Assembly: GCA_015060485.1 (NCBI GenBank)
Contig: SUYI01000028.1
Span: 1 to 47,782 of the forward strand
Reading direction: 5' to 3'
Length of the DNA stretch: 47,782 nt
From: Prevotella sp.
GTDB taxonomy: Bacteria > Bacteroidota > Bacteroidia > Bacteroidales > Bacteroidaceae
Shown here in pieces: positions 33,908 to 43,396 of this stretch (the first letter of the stretch is position 1; each line of letters opens with the position of its first letter). The position numbers and the translations under genes were made by a program. The notes beneath the pieces are model-generated. The model searched no databases. It saw nothing but the letters and a program-made list of their open reading frames with translations, and had not been told where the DNA came from.

Positions 33908-35605
33908 TTACCAATTCTTTTCCAGACGACGCTTCTGAGGTTGTTGCTGAGCCTTCTTCATGCGCTCCTGGGTTTGTTTCTCTTCTTGCATGGCAGCATT
34001 CAGCAGTTGCTCAGCATTCTCTTTGCTCATCTGCTGTTTCTGCTGTTGTTGATCCTGCTTCTGCTGGTCTTGCTTCTGTTCCTGCTTCTGCTGCTCTTGC
34101 TTATCTTTATTGTCTTTGTTGTCTTTATTCTGCTGGTTCTGCTGACTTTGGTCCTGCTGCTGTTCTTTCTGCTGACGCTTACAAAGTTCCAGATTGTAAC
34201 GGGTCTCATGATCAGTAGGATTGTTGCGCAGAGCCTCCTTGTAAGCCTCAATGGCTTCCCCAAACATGCGATGTTGCTGACAGATAACACCCATGTTATG
34301 ATAAGCCTGTGCACGACGCTGGGGATTGGTTTCCAACTTGGCAGCCTTCTCCAACTGAGTGATAGCCAGCGAGTCCTTGCGCTGTGCCATCAGAGAATTA
34401 CCTAAGTTGTAGTTAGCTTGAGGATTACGCTCATTACGTTCTACTGCCTTGCGATACGACACCTCAGCTTCTGCAACATTACCCTTACGATATTGCTTGT
34501 TGCCCTGACGAATCATCTGGCGGTCATTTTGCGCCTGTACTCCTGTTGATACGAGCAGCAGCAAAGCTATTGCTATGACCTTCTTCGAGCGTTTAAAAAG
34601 TGAAATGCGCTTCAGCATAGGATTCTTAATTTCTAAGATGCACACTTCCAGAATCAGGAGCAACAGAACGATAATGGCAACTGCCTGGAATTGCTCGTCG
34701 AAATCGCTATAGATAGTTGACGATGTCTCTTTCTTTGAGAGTTTGTCAAGTTCATTGTCGAGCTGTTCCTGCGCATTGCTATTGTTCTCCACATGGATGT
34801 AAGCACCACTTCCGGCATCGGCCAGCTGCCGACACATCTGCTCGTTCAATGCCGACATGACCGTCTGCCCCATATTATCCTTCATATAGTCGCCATTACC
34901 CACAGGAATGGGAGCTCCATTCGGTGAGCCGACGCCCAGCACATAGGTATTCATACCCTTTTCTTTAGCTTCCTTGACAGCTTCCATTGCTCCACCTTCA
35001 TGGTCCTCACCATCAGTAATGACGATGATTGCCTTGCCAATATTCTCCTCTTGAGTAAAGCTATGAGAAGCCATATTGATGGCGGCAGCAATATCAGTTC
35101 CCTGTGTGGCAATCATCTCAGGCGTTATGCTCGACAGGAACATCTTGGCACTCACATAATCGCTGGTAATCGGCAACTGCACAAAAGCGTCTCCGGCAAA
35201 CACGATGAGACCGATCTTGTCGTTTGTAAAGTGGTCTACCAGATTCTCCACCATCATCTTCGCACGGTCCAAACGGCTTGGAGCGACATCCTCGGCTAAC
35301 ATGGAATTACTGATATCCATACAGATGATGGTCTCGATGCCCGTACGCTTCTCATGACTGATTTTGTTACCAAACTGGGGACGGGCCAGCACCACAATAA
35401 GCAATGCCAAGGCGCCCAACAGCAGCCAGAATTTGACTAACGGGCGGAAACGCGACACATCGGGCATTAACTGACGCACAAGTTCAGGATCCCCAAACTT
35501 GCGCAAGCACTGCCTCTGACGGCGGAGCATGAAAAAATGTATCAGCAACAAAAGAGGTATCAGTGCTAATAAATATAAGTATATAGGATCTTCGAATCTA
35601 AACAT
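33908..35605 (-). CDS. batB: BatB-BatC fusion: VWA domain and TPR protein
   Basis: A 565-residue membrane protein. Two N-terminal helices (LYLLALIPLLLLIHFFML; FWLLLGALALLIVVLARP) are followed by a von Willebrand A domain with MIDAS motif DISNS (97-101) and a helix at about 308-325, as in BatB. From M331 (MLKRISLFKRSKK) a signal-like segment ending VQAQ leads into TPR repeats (to about 480) and a Gln/Lys-rich C-terminus, as in BatC. After fusion the TPR part would still face the periplasm. M331 could also be an internal start yielding separate BatC. It lies 40 nt after batA. Confidence 0.88.
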   Translation of the reverse strand: MFRFEDPIYLYLLALIPLLLLIHFFMLRRQRQCLRKFGDPELVRQLMPDVSRFRPLVKFWLLLGALALLIVVLARPQFGNKISHEKRTGIETIICMDISNSMLAEDVAPSRLDRAKMMVENLVDHFTNDKIGLIVFAGDAFVQLPITSDYVSAKMFLSSITPEMIATQGTDIAAAINMASHSFTQEENIGKAIIVITDGEDHEGGAMEAVKEAKEKGMNTYVLGVGSPNGAPIPVGNGDYMKDNMGQTVMSALNEQMCRQLADAGSGAYIHVENNSNAQEQLDNELDKLSKKETSSTIYSDFDEQFQAVAIIVLLLLILEVCILEIKNPMLKRISLFKRSKKVIAIALLLLVSTGVQAQNDRQMIRQGNKQYRKGNVAEAEVSYRKAVERNERNPQANYNLGNSLMAQRKDSLAITQLEKAAKLETNPQRRAQAYHNMGVICQQHRMFGEAIEAYKEALRNNPTDHETRYNLELCKRQQKEQQQDQSQQNQQNKDNKDNKDKQEQQKQEQKQDQQKQDQQQQKQQMSKENAEQLLNAAMQEEKQTQERMKKAQQQPQKRRLEKNW

Positions 35606-35645
35606 CGATATATTTACTATTTGACCATTTACTATTTACGATATA

Positions 35646-36656
35646 TTACGGCAATTTGCGGAACACGGTAATGCGCAGCAGAATTTCCAAGAACAAAAGC
35701 AACAAGGCTGCCAGCGCGAAGGGCTGATAAGCCTCGTAACGGCGACTAAACTGCTTGACATTCAGCTTGGTCTTCTCCAACTTGTCAATTTCCTTGTAGA
35801 TGTTCTGCAATTCACGGTTATTCGTGGCACGGTAGAAGTCTCCTTCTGTGGCACCGGCAATATCCGACAACGTCTTAGTGTCAATCTCCACAGGCAAGTT
35901 TACGTAACCAGGAAGACCTGTCGCAGAAGGCGGGAACGGAGCCGTACCCTTTGTGCCCACACCGATGGTATAAACACGGATGCCCAAACTCTTGGCAATC
36001 TCTGCAGCAGTCATTGGCGATAAGTCACCACGATTGTTTGAACCATCAGTCAGCAGAATGACCACCTTGCTCTTCGCTTTAGATTCCTTCAGACGGGAAA
36101 CGGCATTGGCCAGTCCCATACCGATGGCCGTTCCGTCCTCAATGCCACCACCCTGTGGACCACGGGCAGCAATATCGGTACGGGTATTGTGCAACAGGTT
36201 CAACAGAGAACTATGGTCTGTAGTCATAGGACATTGTGTAAAAGCCTCGCCGGCAAAGATAGTCAGTCCGATATTATCATTCGGACGACCTACAACAAAC
36301 TCTGCAGCCACTTGCTTGGCGGCCTCTATACGATTCGGTTTCAGGTCTTCTGCCAGCATCGACGTCGACACGTCCATGGCCAGCATGATATCAATACCTT
36401 CCACCGTCTGGTTCTTCCATGAGTTCTGTGTCTGCGGACGGGCCAGCACCAGTACTACCAGTACGAAAACGGCCATGCGCAGGATAGGCTGCAGAGGCAT
36501 CAGCGTGACCTTCCACGAACGCGGCGCATAACGGTATGCGTTGGTGTCGCTTAACCGCATCGTAGGCTCGGCCTTCTTCCTGTACATAAGATACCATATA
36601 ATATAAGGTATCAGCAGTAGCAGCAACAACAGATATTCTTTATTGGCAAATTCCAT
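35646..36656 (-). CDS. batA: BatA: VWA-domain membrane protein
   Basis: A 336-residue protein with two N-terminal helices (EYLLLLLLLIPYIIWYLMY; ILRMAVFVLVVLVLARP), a VWA domain with MIDAS DVSTS (94-98), TDGSNNRGD, and a C-terminal helix (FALAALLLLFLEILLRITVF). The VWA domain should face the periplasm and bind a divalent metal and a protein ligand. BatA and BatB are paralogues; they are thought to form a complex with the MoxR ATPase and DUF58 protein. It lies 20 nt after the BatD-like gene. Confidence 0.92.
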   Translation of the reverse strand: MEFANKEYLLLLLLLIPYIIWYLMYRKKAEPTMRLSDTNAYRYAPRSWKVTLMPLQPILRMAVFVLVVLVLARPQTQNSWKNQTVEGIDIMLAMDVSTSMLAEDLKPNRIEAAKQVAAEFVVGRPNDNIGLTIFAGEAFTQCPMTTDHSSLLNLLHNTRTDIAARGPQGGGIEDGTAIGMGLANAVSRLKESKAKSKVVILLTDGSNNRGDLSPMTAAEIAKSLGIRVYTIGVGTKGTAPFPPSATGLPGYVNLPVEIDTKTLSDIAGATEGDFYRATNNRELQNIYKEIDKLEKTKLNVKQFSRRYEAYQPFALAALLLLFLEILLRITVFRKLP

Positions 36657-36676
36657 GAATTCTCAACTCTTAATTC

Positions 36677-37753
36677 TTAACTAATCAGTTGCCAGACACT
36701 ATAGACAACATAACAGAACAACAACGTGGTCACAATACCAATGCCCCAAATGACACTCTTCAGAACTCGACGCTCCTTCTGCGAACGCTGGTCAGCCTCC
36801 GACAATACGGGCTTCTCGACCTCCTCCGTCGGCTGGTTTTCCAACTTCGTCTGGTTGATGAAGTCGATGGCATTGACTAAATTCGAATCGTTCTCGTTGA
36901 TCATCGTCGAATACTTGGCAAACTTAACAAGATCAGCAGTAGTGAACAACTGGCGTAACTCGTCCAGACTCTGCTGGTCGCCCTGTGACATAAGTCGTTC
37001 TATGATTTCCGAACTGGTCATCTCCATCGCAGAGAACCCATACCGCTCTTCAATATACTTTCGAATCGTATCTGTCAGTTTCGTGTAGTATTCCTTCTGA
37101 TTTTCAGAAGTCACCATCTTGTCGGCCTTGATCTGCTCGATTTCCTTCATAGCCTTCTGGTGAGGCAGCAGTCGACGTACAATCTTGATATGGGTAATGA
37201 TGGGCTTGTTGTCACGCAGACGCAGATAGAGCCAATATCCGACAGCCAGCAACACCAACACAAATACGCTCAACCAAAAAGGCAGATTCCAATCACTCCA
37301 CTGGAAGGGATTGTCCTGTACGTCCTTCGGTCCGAAGAAAGCATTCATCTGCGTAGTGTCTACCTCCATTTCGACGACCTTCATGGCCAGCTCATTAGAT
37401 TTCAGTTCCTTGCCATTGACTTTTACTATGAACGGTGGCAAATGATAGAGATTGCCATCGAACGAAGTCAGCGTAATGGTCATGACCTTACCAGAAGAAC
37501 TAGTCTGACCAGGGATACTGGTATGGCTGGCGATAACCTCTACGCCGGGGACCACCATCTGGCGGGGCTTCAACTGGGGCCACTCTATCTGATCATTTTC
37601 GGCTCCTTGAACGGTCAGCGTTACCTGAGCCTGTTCCCCTATCAACATCTCTATAGGGTCAATCACAGCCTTAACGCTCTGTGCCACAGACGTGGAAATG
37701 AAGAATGAAGAATGAAGAATGAAGAATGCTGCGCACAGCAACATCCTGTTCAT
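36677..37753 (-). CDS. BatD-like signal-anchored membrane protein of the Bat operon
   Basis: A 358-residue protein. It begins with a signal peptide (MNRMLLCAAFFILHSSFFIS, then TSVAQ), then a beta domain (KAVIDPIEMLIGEQAQVTLTV, similar in style to BatD), a helix (LPFWLSVFVLVLLAVGYWLYL), a cytoplasmic helical domain (TDTIRKYIEERYGFSAMEMTSSEIIERL, which resembles the BatD cytoplasmic part) and a final helix. I set the start at 37753, giving a normal signal peptide; an ATG at 37813 is inside the upstream heptamer array. The signal peptide core is encoded by four perfect GAAGAAT units on the plus strand (37700-37727). Confidence 0.82.
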   Translation of the reverse strand: MNRMLLCAAFFILHSSFFISTSVAQSVKAVIDPIEMLIGEQAQVTLTVQGAENDQIEWPQLKPRQMVVPGVEVIASHTSIPGQTSSSGKVMTITLTSFDGNLYHLPPFIVKVNGKELKSNELAMKVVEMEVDTTQMNAFFGPKDVQDNPFQWSDWNLPFWLSVFVLVLLAVGYWLYLRLRDNKPIITHIKIVRRLLPHQKAMKEIEQIKADKMVTSENQKEYYTKLTDTIRKYIEERYGFSAMEMTSSEIIERLMSQGDQQSLDELRQLFTTADLVKFAKYSTMINENDSNLVNAIDFINQTKLENQPTEEVEKPVLSEADQRSQKERRVLKSVIWGIGIVTTLLFCYVVYSVWQLIS

Positions 37754-37825
37754 TTCTTGCAATCTTCTCTTCAAAGACAACACGTGGGCGGGAGCAAATT
37801 CTTCATTCTTCATTCTTCACTCTTC
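37700..37825. repeat. Inverted heptamer arrays at the start of the BatD-like gene
   Basis: Array A (37700-37727) is GAAGAAT repeated four times. Array B (37798-37825) is ATTCTTC three times plus ACTCTTC. On the minus strand B is in the leader and A encodes FFILHSSFFIS in the signal peptide. They are complementary over 28 nt with one G-U, leaving the start codon at 37753 in the loop. Confidence 0.85.
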
Positions 37826-37831
37826 ACTTAA

Positions 37832-38701
37832 TCAGCTTCTTTGCTTAAACAACATCAAGAGTGCTTTCACGTAGTCCTCATTTGTTGCTATGCTAATCAG
37901 GTCAACATTACTCTTGTTCATCGTCTCGCGCAACACTTCCTGGCGCTGACGCCAGTATTTCTCGTGAGCCTGGCGCAGACGACGGCTCGAGGTGTCAATA
38001 AACTGTTCGTAACCCGTTTCTGCATCCACGACACGCATCAGTCCAACGTCGGGCAGTTCGCGAGCACGCTGGTCGTACACCTGCAGAGCCACCACATCGT
38101 GTTTGCGATTGGCTATCTGCAACGGCTGTAAGAAGTCCTGACGGTCGTAAAAGTCGCTGAGCACAAAAGCTGTGCAGCGACGCTTCGACACGCTGGTCAG
38201 AAACTCCAACGCTTGCTTCACATCAGTACGCTTCGATTGAGGGTGGAAGTCCAGCATCTCACGAATAATATAAAGGATGTGCTTGCGTCCCTTCTTGGGA
38301 GGAATATACTTCTCAATACGGTCAGAGAAGAACGCCACGCCGATTTTGTCGTTGTTCTGAATGGCCGAGAAAGCAATCGTGGCAGCAATTTCAGTCACCA
38401 TGTCGCGCTTCATCTGCCGCTGGGTGCCAAAATCCAGCGACCCGCTGACGTCAATCATCAGCATGACTGTCAACTCGCGCTCCTCTTCGAACACCTTCAC
38501 ATAGGGACGGTGGAACCGGGCGGTAACATTCCAGTCGATGTCGCGCACGTCGTCTCCATACTGATATTCACGCACTTCGCTGAAGGCCATACCCCTGCCC
38601 TTGAAAGCAGAATGGTATTGGCCTGCAAAGACGTTTGAACTCAGTCCACGTGCCTTGATTTCAATCTTGCGAACTCTCTTTAATATTTCGCTAGTTTCCA
38701 T
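37832..38701 (-). CDS. DUF58 protein (VWA-like) of the Bat operon
   Basis: A 289-residue soluble protein of the DUF58 family, almost always encoded after a MoxR ATPase. Features: KARGLSSNVFAGQYHSAFKGRGMAFSEVREY with GDDVRDIDWNVTAR, and a degenerate metal site MLMIDVSGSLDFG (DxSxS). Its role is not biochemically settled; it is inferred to link MoxR with the membrane VWA proteins. It is 34 nt after moxR. Confidence 0.93.
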   Translation of the reverse strand: METSEILKRVRKIEIKARGLSSNVFAGQYHSAFKGRGMAFSEVREYQYGDDVRDIDWNVTARFHRPYVKVFEEERELTVMLMIDVSGSLDFGTQRQMKRDMVTEIAATIAFSAIQNNDKIGVAFFSDRIEKYIPPKKGRKHILYIIREMLDFHPQSKRTDVKQALEFLTSVSKRRCTAFVLSDFYDRQDFLQPLQIANRKHDVVALQVYDQRARELPDVGLMRVVDAETGYEQFIDTSSRRLRQAHEKYWRQRQEVLRETMNKSNVDLISIATNEDYVKALLMLFKQRS

Positions 38702-38735
38702 TGTGCGGAAGCAAATTTTACATTCTTCTTTTCCC

Positions 38736-39731
38736 TTAGGGAACCTCGACCTTGTTAATCACCTTCGAGACAATTTCCTCACTTGTTACATTGCTGGCCT
38801 CGGCTTCATAGGTGAGTCCGATACGATGGCGCAACACGTCATGGGCCACGGCACGCACGTCCTCGGGCACCACATAGCCTCTGCGCTTGATGAAGGCGTA
38901 GGCACGGGATGCCTTGGCCAGATTGATGGAAGCACGTGGAGAACCACCGAACGATATCATGTCCTTCATATCCTTCAGGCCATAACGGTCTGGATAGCGA
39001 GTAGCAAAGACAATGTCGGCGATGTACTGTTCGATTTTCTCATCCAGATACACCTCACGTACCACCTCGCGAGCCTTCAGAATCTCAGCCGAGGTGGTCA
39101 CAGGACGGACCTTCGGCAGCGACTCCTGGATATTCTCACGGATAATCTTCTTCTCCTCGTCAATAGTCGGATAGCCAATCACGACCTTCAGCATGAAACG
39201 GTCCATCTGGGCCTCAGGCAACGGATAAGTACCTTCCTGTTCAATGGGATTCTGGGTAGCCATCACAAGGAACGGATTCGGAAGTTCAAAGGTTTCACTG
39301 CCGATAGTCACCTGCTTCTCCTGCATAGCCTCGAGCAAAGCACTCTGAACCTTAGCCGGAGCACGGTTAATCTCATCTGCCAACACGAAATTGGCAAACA
39401 CCGGGCCATGCTTTACCTGGAACTTCTCATCCTTCTGTGAGTAAATCATCGTACCCGTGACGTCAGCAGGAAGTAGGTCCGGCGTAAACTGGATGCGCGA
39501 ATATGTTGCATCAATCAGTTGAGCCAGCGTCTTAATAGCCAGCGTCTTGGCCAGTCCCGGAACACCTTCGAGCAGGATATTACCATCGCTCAACAGTCCG
39601 ATGAGCAGGGAATCCACTAAGTGTTTCTGTCCTACGATTACCTGATCCATGCCCGACACAAGGTTCTGCACGAATCCACTTTGTTGTTCTATCCGCATGT
39701 TTAACTCGCGGATGTCAATAGCTTCTGCCAT
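38736..39731 (-). CDS. moxR: MoxR-family AAA+ ATPase
   Basis: A 331-residue AAA+ protein with Walker A LLEGVPGLAKTLAIK, Walker B FVLADEINRAPAKVQSALLEAMQEKQVT, sensor 1 FLVMATQNPIEQEGTYPLPEAQMDRF and the MoxR C-terminal lid (VRAVAHDVLRHRIGLTYEA). MoxR ATPases act as chaperones for VWA-containing complexes. As the first gene of the run it is read from the promoter at about 39775-39782 and probably drives the whole Bat set. Confidence 0.95.
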   Translation of the reverse strand: MAEAIDIRELNMRIEQQSGFVQNLVSGMDQVIVGQKHLVDSLLIGLLSDGNILLEGVPGLAKTLAIKTLAQLIDATYSRIQFTPDLLPADVTGTMIYSQKDEKFQVKHGPVFANFVLADEINRAPAKVQSALLEAMQEKQVTIGSETFELPNPFLVMATQNPIEQEGTYPLPEAQMDRFMLKVVIGYPTIDEEKKIIRENIQESLPKVRPVTTSAEILKAREVVREVYLDEKIEQYIADIVFATRYPDRYGLKDMKDMISFGGSPRASINLAKASRAYAFIKRRGYVVPEDVRAVAHDVLRHRIGLTYEAEASNVTSEEIVSKVINKVEVP

Positions 39732-39774
39732 AGTCGTTTTATTTTTTTTATTCTAATATGCTTCTTTTGGAGTG

Positions 39775-39782
39775 CAAAAGTA
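39775..39782 (-). promoter_or_regulatory. -7 box (TACTTTTG) upstream of the Bat operon
   Basis: Minus-strand TACTTTTG matches TAnnTTTG, 43 nt before the moxR ATG. No TTTG appears at the ideal distance. It faces away from the ispE promoter in the same 211-nt gap. Confidence 0.55.
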
Positions 39783-39874
39783 CGCATTTTCCCTCTTATA
39801 ACGCGCATTCGCATAACTAAATAATATTAAAAAAGATTCCTAAAACTTAAGGTGATTCAAAATACAAATAAAAT

Positions 39875-39906
39875 GTTGTGAATGTCGCACGAAATGATTA
39901 CCTTTG
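39875..39906 (+). promoter_or_regulatory. Promoter of ispE
   Basis: GTTG (39875-39878), 20 nt, TACCTTTG (39899-39906). The leader to the ATG at 39943 is about 30 nt. A TTG start at 39904 would lie within the -7 box and is therefore rejected. Confidence 0.7.
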
Positions 39907-39942
39907 CGGCAGAAAACGACAAGTTCAGATAAAACGACAACG

Positions 39943-40821
39943 ATGATTACTTTTCCTTTAGCAAAGATTAATCTTGGCCTGAACGTAGTGGAAAAACGTC
40001 CCGACGGATACCACAACCTTCAGACGGTGTTCTACCCTGTGCCTGTGAAAGATGCACTCGAAGTGGTGCCTATGGACCCTACATTCCCTTCCGACGCTGA
40101 CTGCGACCTGAAAGTCACGGCGGCCGCCCCCGCCGCCGGAACCACCGGTACCGCAGCGACCCCGTCGCCCTTCTATACCGGTGACGAACAGCGCAACCTG
40201 GTGGTCCGTGCCTACAATATGCTGAAGGCCGACTACCCTGCCCTGCCTCGTTGTCATGCACACCTGTGGAAAGGTATTCCCACACAGGCTGGAATGGGCG
40301 GTGGTTCCAGCGATTGTGCCTATATGATTCGTCTGTTGAACACCATGTTTCACCTCAATCTGTCTGAGCAGCAGATGATTCATTACGCAGCACGGCTTGG
40401 TGCCGACTGCGCTTTCTTTATCAAGAACGGGCCGTGTTATGCAGAAGGCATCGGCGAGCGTCTTGACGACATCCACATTGACTTGGTCGGATGGCATATC
40501 GCCATCGTCCGTCCCGACATCCCCGTACCCACCAAGGAGGCCTTCTCGCGTATCCGTCCTCATTTCCCCGTGAAGAACTGCCGCGACATCGTGATGCAAC
40601 CCGTGGAAACATGGCGCAACCAGCTGGTCAACGACTTCGAGGAGAGCGTTTTCGCCCTGCATCCGGAGATTGGTCACGTGAAAGAACAATTATATAAGAT
40701 GGGCGCCACCTATGCGGCCATGTCTGGCTCAGGCAGCGCCCTATTCGGACTGTTCAGGAATCACCCGGATGCTCTTGTCCAGGCATTCCCCGATATGTTT
40801 ACATTCAGCAGCGTGCTTTAA
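39943..40821 (+). CDS. ispE: 4-diphosphocytidyl-2-C-methyl-D-erythritol kinase
   Basis: A 292-residue GHMP kinase of the MEP isoprenoid pathway that phosphorylates CDP-methylerythritol. Conserved motifs: PLAKINLGLNVVEKRPDGYHNLQT, the ATP loop GIPTQAGMGGGSSDCA, LGADCAFF and AMSGSGSALFGLF. Residues about 59-76 are an Ala/Gly/Thr-rich insertion (AAAPAAGTTGTAATPSP) encoded by very GC-rich DNA (40117-40167), where relatives have a short loop. The gene stands alone and its stop overlaps the convergent crp-like gene by 4 bp. Confidence 0.96.
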   Translation: MITFPLAKINLGLNVVEKRPDGYHNLQTVFYPVPVKDALEVVPMDPTFPSDADCDLKVTAAAPAAGTTGTAATPSPFYTGDEQRNLVVRAYNMLKADYPALPRCHAHLWKGIPTQAGMGGGSSDCAYMIRLLNTMFHLNLSEQQMIHYAARLGADCAFFIKNGPCYAEGIGERLDDIHIDLVGWHIAIVRPDIPVPTKEAFSRIRPHFPVKNCRDIVMQPVETWRNQLVNDFEESVFALHPEIGHVKEQLYKMGATYAAMSGSGSALFGLFRNHPDALVQAFPDMFTFSSVL

Positions 40822-41432
40822 TCTTTGTCGTTCCTGTCACCCAGCAGTGCCGAAGTACGCACACGGCTCAAGGTTTCGGGAGTCATCTGCAGGTAGCTGG
40901 CAATATAGACCAAGGGAGCACGCAGCACCAGCTGCGGCGAACGCTTCACCAGCTTGGCATAACGTTCTTGCGCTGACTCGAAGCGAAGCATGTCGGCATG
41001 TATTTGCGAAATGATGAGCGACTCCTCCAGAATCTTACGGTACAACATCTGGATGTTCACGTTGCGAACGGCTTCGTGCTCCAAGTCCTTCTTGGGCAGA
41101 GCGAAAAGAATGGTAGGCTCCAAAGCAACAATCTGCTGGCTCGAAGGCTGCTCCTTGAACAAGCTCTCAATGCTCATCACAATATTGTCTTCAATGGCCA
41201 TATATTCCGTCAGTTCCTTGTCATTCTTATAATAGAACTGGCGCACAAGGCCTTTAGCCACCCAGTAGATATTTTCGCAGATGTCGCCTTCTCTGAGGAT
41301 GATCTCGCCCTTTTGATATTTCTTCGGCACCAGAATGCCCTCCAGCACGTCCAGCTCCTCGTGGGTCATCGTGCTGTAGCGGCGGGCCAGTTCCCGTGCC
41401 ACGTCTCTTGTTGTCAGTCCGATTGTAGCCAT
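40818..41432 (-). CDS. Crp/Fnr-family transcription regulator
   Basis: A 204-residue protein with a cyclic-nucleotide-binding-type beta roll (YQKGEIILREGDICENIYWVAKGLVRQFY) and a long helix, then a C-terminal winged helix (LVYIASYLQMTPETLSRVR). No cysteines are arranged for an Fe-S cluster, and key cAMP-binding residues are not clearly kept, so its ligand is unknown. The effector domain most resembles the Bacteroidota Crp-like regulators. It has no neighbour on its strand upstream except lepA (gap 86 nt). Confidence 0.9.
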   Translation of the reverse strand: MATIGLTTRDVARELARRYSTMTHEELDVLEGILVPKKYQKGEIILREGDICENIYWVAKGLVRQFYYKNDKELTEYMAIEDNIVMSIESLFKEQPSSQQIVALEPTILFALPKKDLEHEAVRNVNIQMLYRKILEESLIISQIHADMLRFESAQERYAKLVKRSPQLVLRAPLVYIASYLQMTPETLSRVRTSALLGDRNDKD

Positions 41433-41496
41433 TTTTTTTCTTTTCTTTATATTAGTTATTAGTTTTCATTGCTTTCACATTGAGGCCTCCACTGTG

Positions 41497-41517
41497 GCCG
41501 GCGGTTTTGTCGCCGGC
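41497..41517 (-). terminator. GC-rich hairpin after lepA
   Basis: GCCGGCG (41497-41503) and CGCCGGC (41511-41517) form a 7-bp stem with a 7-nt loop, directly after the lepA stop. It lacks a clear T-tract on the minus strand, so it may be a weak or factor-dependent terminator or an RNA-stabilising hairpin. Confidence 0.5.
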
Positions 41518-41518
41518 G

Positions 41519-43300
41519 CTAATCCAGCTTCAGCACAGCAAGGAAGGCCTTCTGCGGCACCTCCACATTACCGATTTGTTTCATTCGTTTCTTACCGCGT
41601 TTCTGCTTTTCCAGTAGTTTTCGTTTACGGCTCACATCACCGCCATAACACTTGGCCGTCACGTCCTTACGAACCTGCTTCACCGTCTCGCGAGCGATAA
41701 TCTTTGCTCCAATAGCTGCCTGAATAGCGATGTCGAACTGCTGGCGTGGAATCAGCTCCTTCAGTTTCTCGCACATACGACGCCCAAACGTCACAGCATT
41801 ATCAGCATGCGTCAGCGTCGACAGGGCGTCGACGGGTTCTCCATTCAGCAGGATGTCCAGCTTCACCAGTTTCGACGGGCGGAACGAATCGATATGATAA
41901 TCGAACGATGCATAGCCTTTCGAGATGCTCTTCAACTTGTCGTAGAAGTCAATCACAATCTCGCCCAACGGCAACATGAAGCGCAGCTCGACGCGTCCTC
42001 CCGATACATATTGCTGGTCGATGAGCTCGCCGCGCTTATCGAGACACAGCGTCATAATCGGTCCGATGTAGTCGGCGGCCGTTATAATCGACGCCTTGAT
42101 ATACGGCTCCTCAATATGGTCAATCATCGTCTGATCAGGCAGTCCCGAGGGGTTATGCACCTCTTTCTCCTCGCCCTGCTTTGTGTAACACATATAAGTT
42201 ACGTTAGGCACCGTCGTGATGACATCCATATCAAACTCACGGTCCAGGCGCTCCTGTACGATCTCCATGTGCAGCAGTCCCAGGAATCCGCAACGGAATC
42301 CGAAGCCCAGCGCCACCGATGTCTCGGGGACAAAGGTCAGCGAAGCGTCGTTCAGCTGCAGCTTTTCCAACGAGGCACGCAGGTTCTCGTAATCTGTCGG
42401 ATCAATAGGATAGACACCTGCAAACACCATAGGTTTTACTTCCTGGAAACCTTCAATAGCCTTGTCGCAAGGACGCACCACGTGGGTAATCGTATCACCG
42501 ACCTTTACCTCCTTGGCATTCTTGATACCCGAAATGATGTATCCCACCTCGCCGGCATGCATCTCCCTACGGGGGATCATGTCCATCTTCAATACGCCCA
42601 CCTCGTCGGCATCATACTCCATTCCGGTATTGAAGAATTTCACCTTGTCGCCCGGACGGATCGAGCCGTTCAGAATCTTAAAGTAGGCAATGATGCCACG
42701 GAACGAGTTGAACACCGAGTCGAAAATCAACGCCTGCAAAGGTGCTTTTTCGTCACCTTCCGGATGAGGAATACGCTCGACGACGGCATTCAGGATATCC
42801 TCGACGCCCTCGCCAGTCTTACCGCTGGCACGGATAATATCCTCGGGGTTACAACCAATCAGATCGACAATCTCGTCCTCCACCTCGTCGGGCATCGCAC
42901 TCGGCATGTCAATCTTATTGATGACGGGAATGATTTCCAGGTCGTTGTCAATCGCCAGATACAGATTCGAGATGGTCTGCGCCTGTACACCCTGTGTGGC
43001 GTCTACTACCAGCAGCGCGCCCTCACAAGCGGCTATCGAGCGGCTGACTTCGTACGAGAAGTCCACATGTCCCGGGGTGTCAATCAGGTTCAGGATATAT
43101 TTCTCACCCTTGTACATATACTCCATCTGGATGGCGTGGCTCTTGATGGTAATGCCGCGCTCACGCTCCAGTTCCATGTCGTCCAGCATCTGTCCCTCCG
43201 TCACCTGGATGGTCTTGGTAAACTCCAGCAGACGGTCGGCCAGCGTCGACTTCCCATGGTCGATATGTGCAATGATGCAAAAGTTTCTTATATGATTCAT
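41519..43300 (-). CDS. lepA: Elongation factor 4 (back-translocase)
   Basis: A 593-residue GTPase. The G motifs are [21 protein letters not shown] and VINKIDMP, followed by EF-G-like domains and the LepA-specific C-terminus ([32 protein letters not shown]). It remobilises or remodels ribosomes during translation or biogenesis. Start at [19 protein letters not shown] (43300); the in-frame ATG at 43348 lies upstream of the -7 box (43326-43333). Confidence 0.97.
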   Translation of the reverse strand: MNHIRNFCIIAHIDHGKSTLADRLLEFTKTIQVTEGQMLDDMELERERGITIKSHAIQMEYMYKGEKYILNLIDTPGHVDFSYEVSRSIAACEGALLVVDATQGVQAQTISNLYLAIDNDLEIIPVINKIDMPSAMPDEVEDEIVDLIGCNPEDIIRASGKTGEGVEDILNAVVERIPHPEGDEKAPLQALIFDSVFNSFRGIIAYFKILNGSIRPGDKVKFFNTGMEYDADEVGVLKMDMIPRREMHAGEVGYIISGIKNAKEVKVGDTITHVVRPCDKAIEGFQEVKPMVFAGVYPIDPTDYENLRASLEKLQLNDASLTFVPETSVALGFGFRCGFLGLLHMEIVQERLDREFDMDVITTVPNVTYMCYTKQGEEKEVHNPSGLPDQTMIDHIEEPYIKASIITAADYIGPIMTLCLDKRGELIDQQYVSGGRVELRFMLPLGEIVIDFYDKLKSISKGYASFDYHIDSFRPSKLVKLDILLNGEPVDALSTLTHADNAVTFGRRMCEKLKELIPRQQFDIAIQAAIGAKIIARETVKQVRKDVTAKCYGGDVSRKRKLLEKQKRGKKRMKQIGNVEVPQKAFLAVLKLD

Positions 43301-43325
43301 ATACGTGTATACACAAAAGTATTTG

Positions 43326-43333
43326 CAAAGATA
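43326..43333 (-). promoter_or_regulatory. -7 box (TATCTTTG) of lepA
   Basis: Minus-strand TATCTTTG matches TAnnTTTG and lies 26 nt before the ATG. A TTTG at 12 nt is present but at the wrong spacing. Confidence 0.55.
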
Positions 43334-43396
43334 AGGAAAAAAAATCAAATCTCCTTACACTTGTGTGCAGTTTTTAAATAATTTAAGTTTCGAAGA

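Noticed and set aside
41807..43381. A 524-codon plus-strand frame opposite lepA
   Set aside because: Antisense to a well-supported LepA; composition is rich in H, R, Q and V, as usual for shadows, with no domain.
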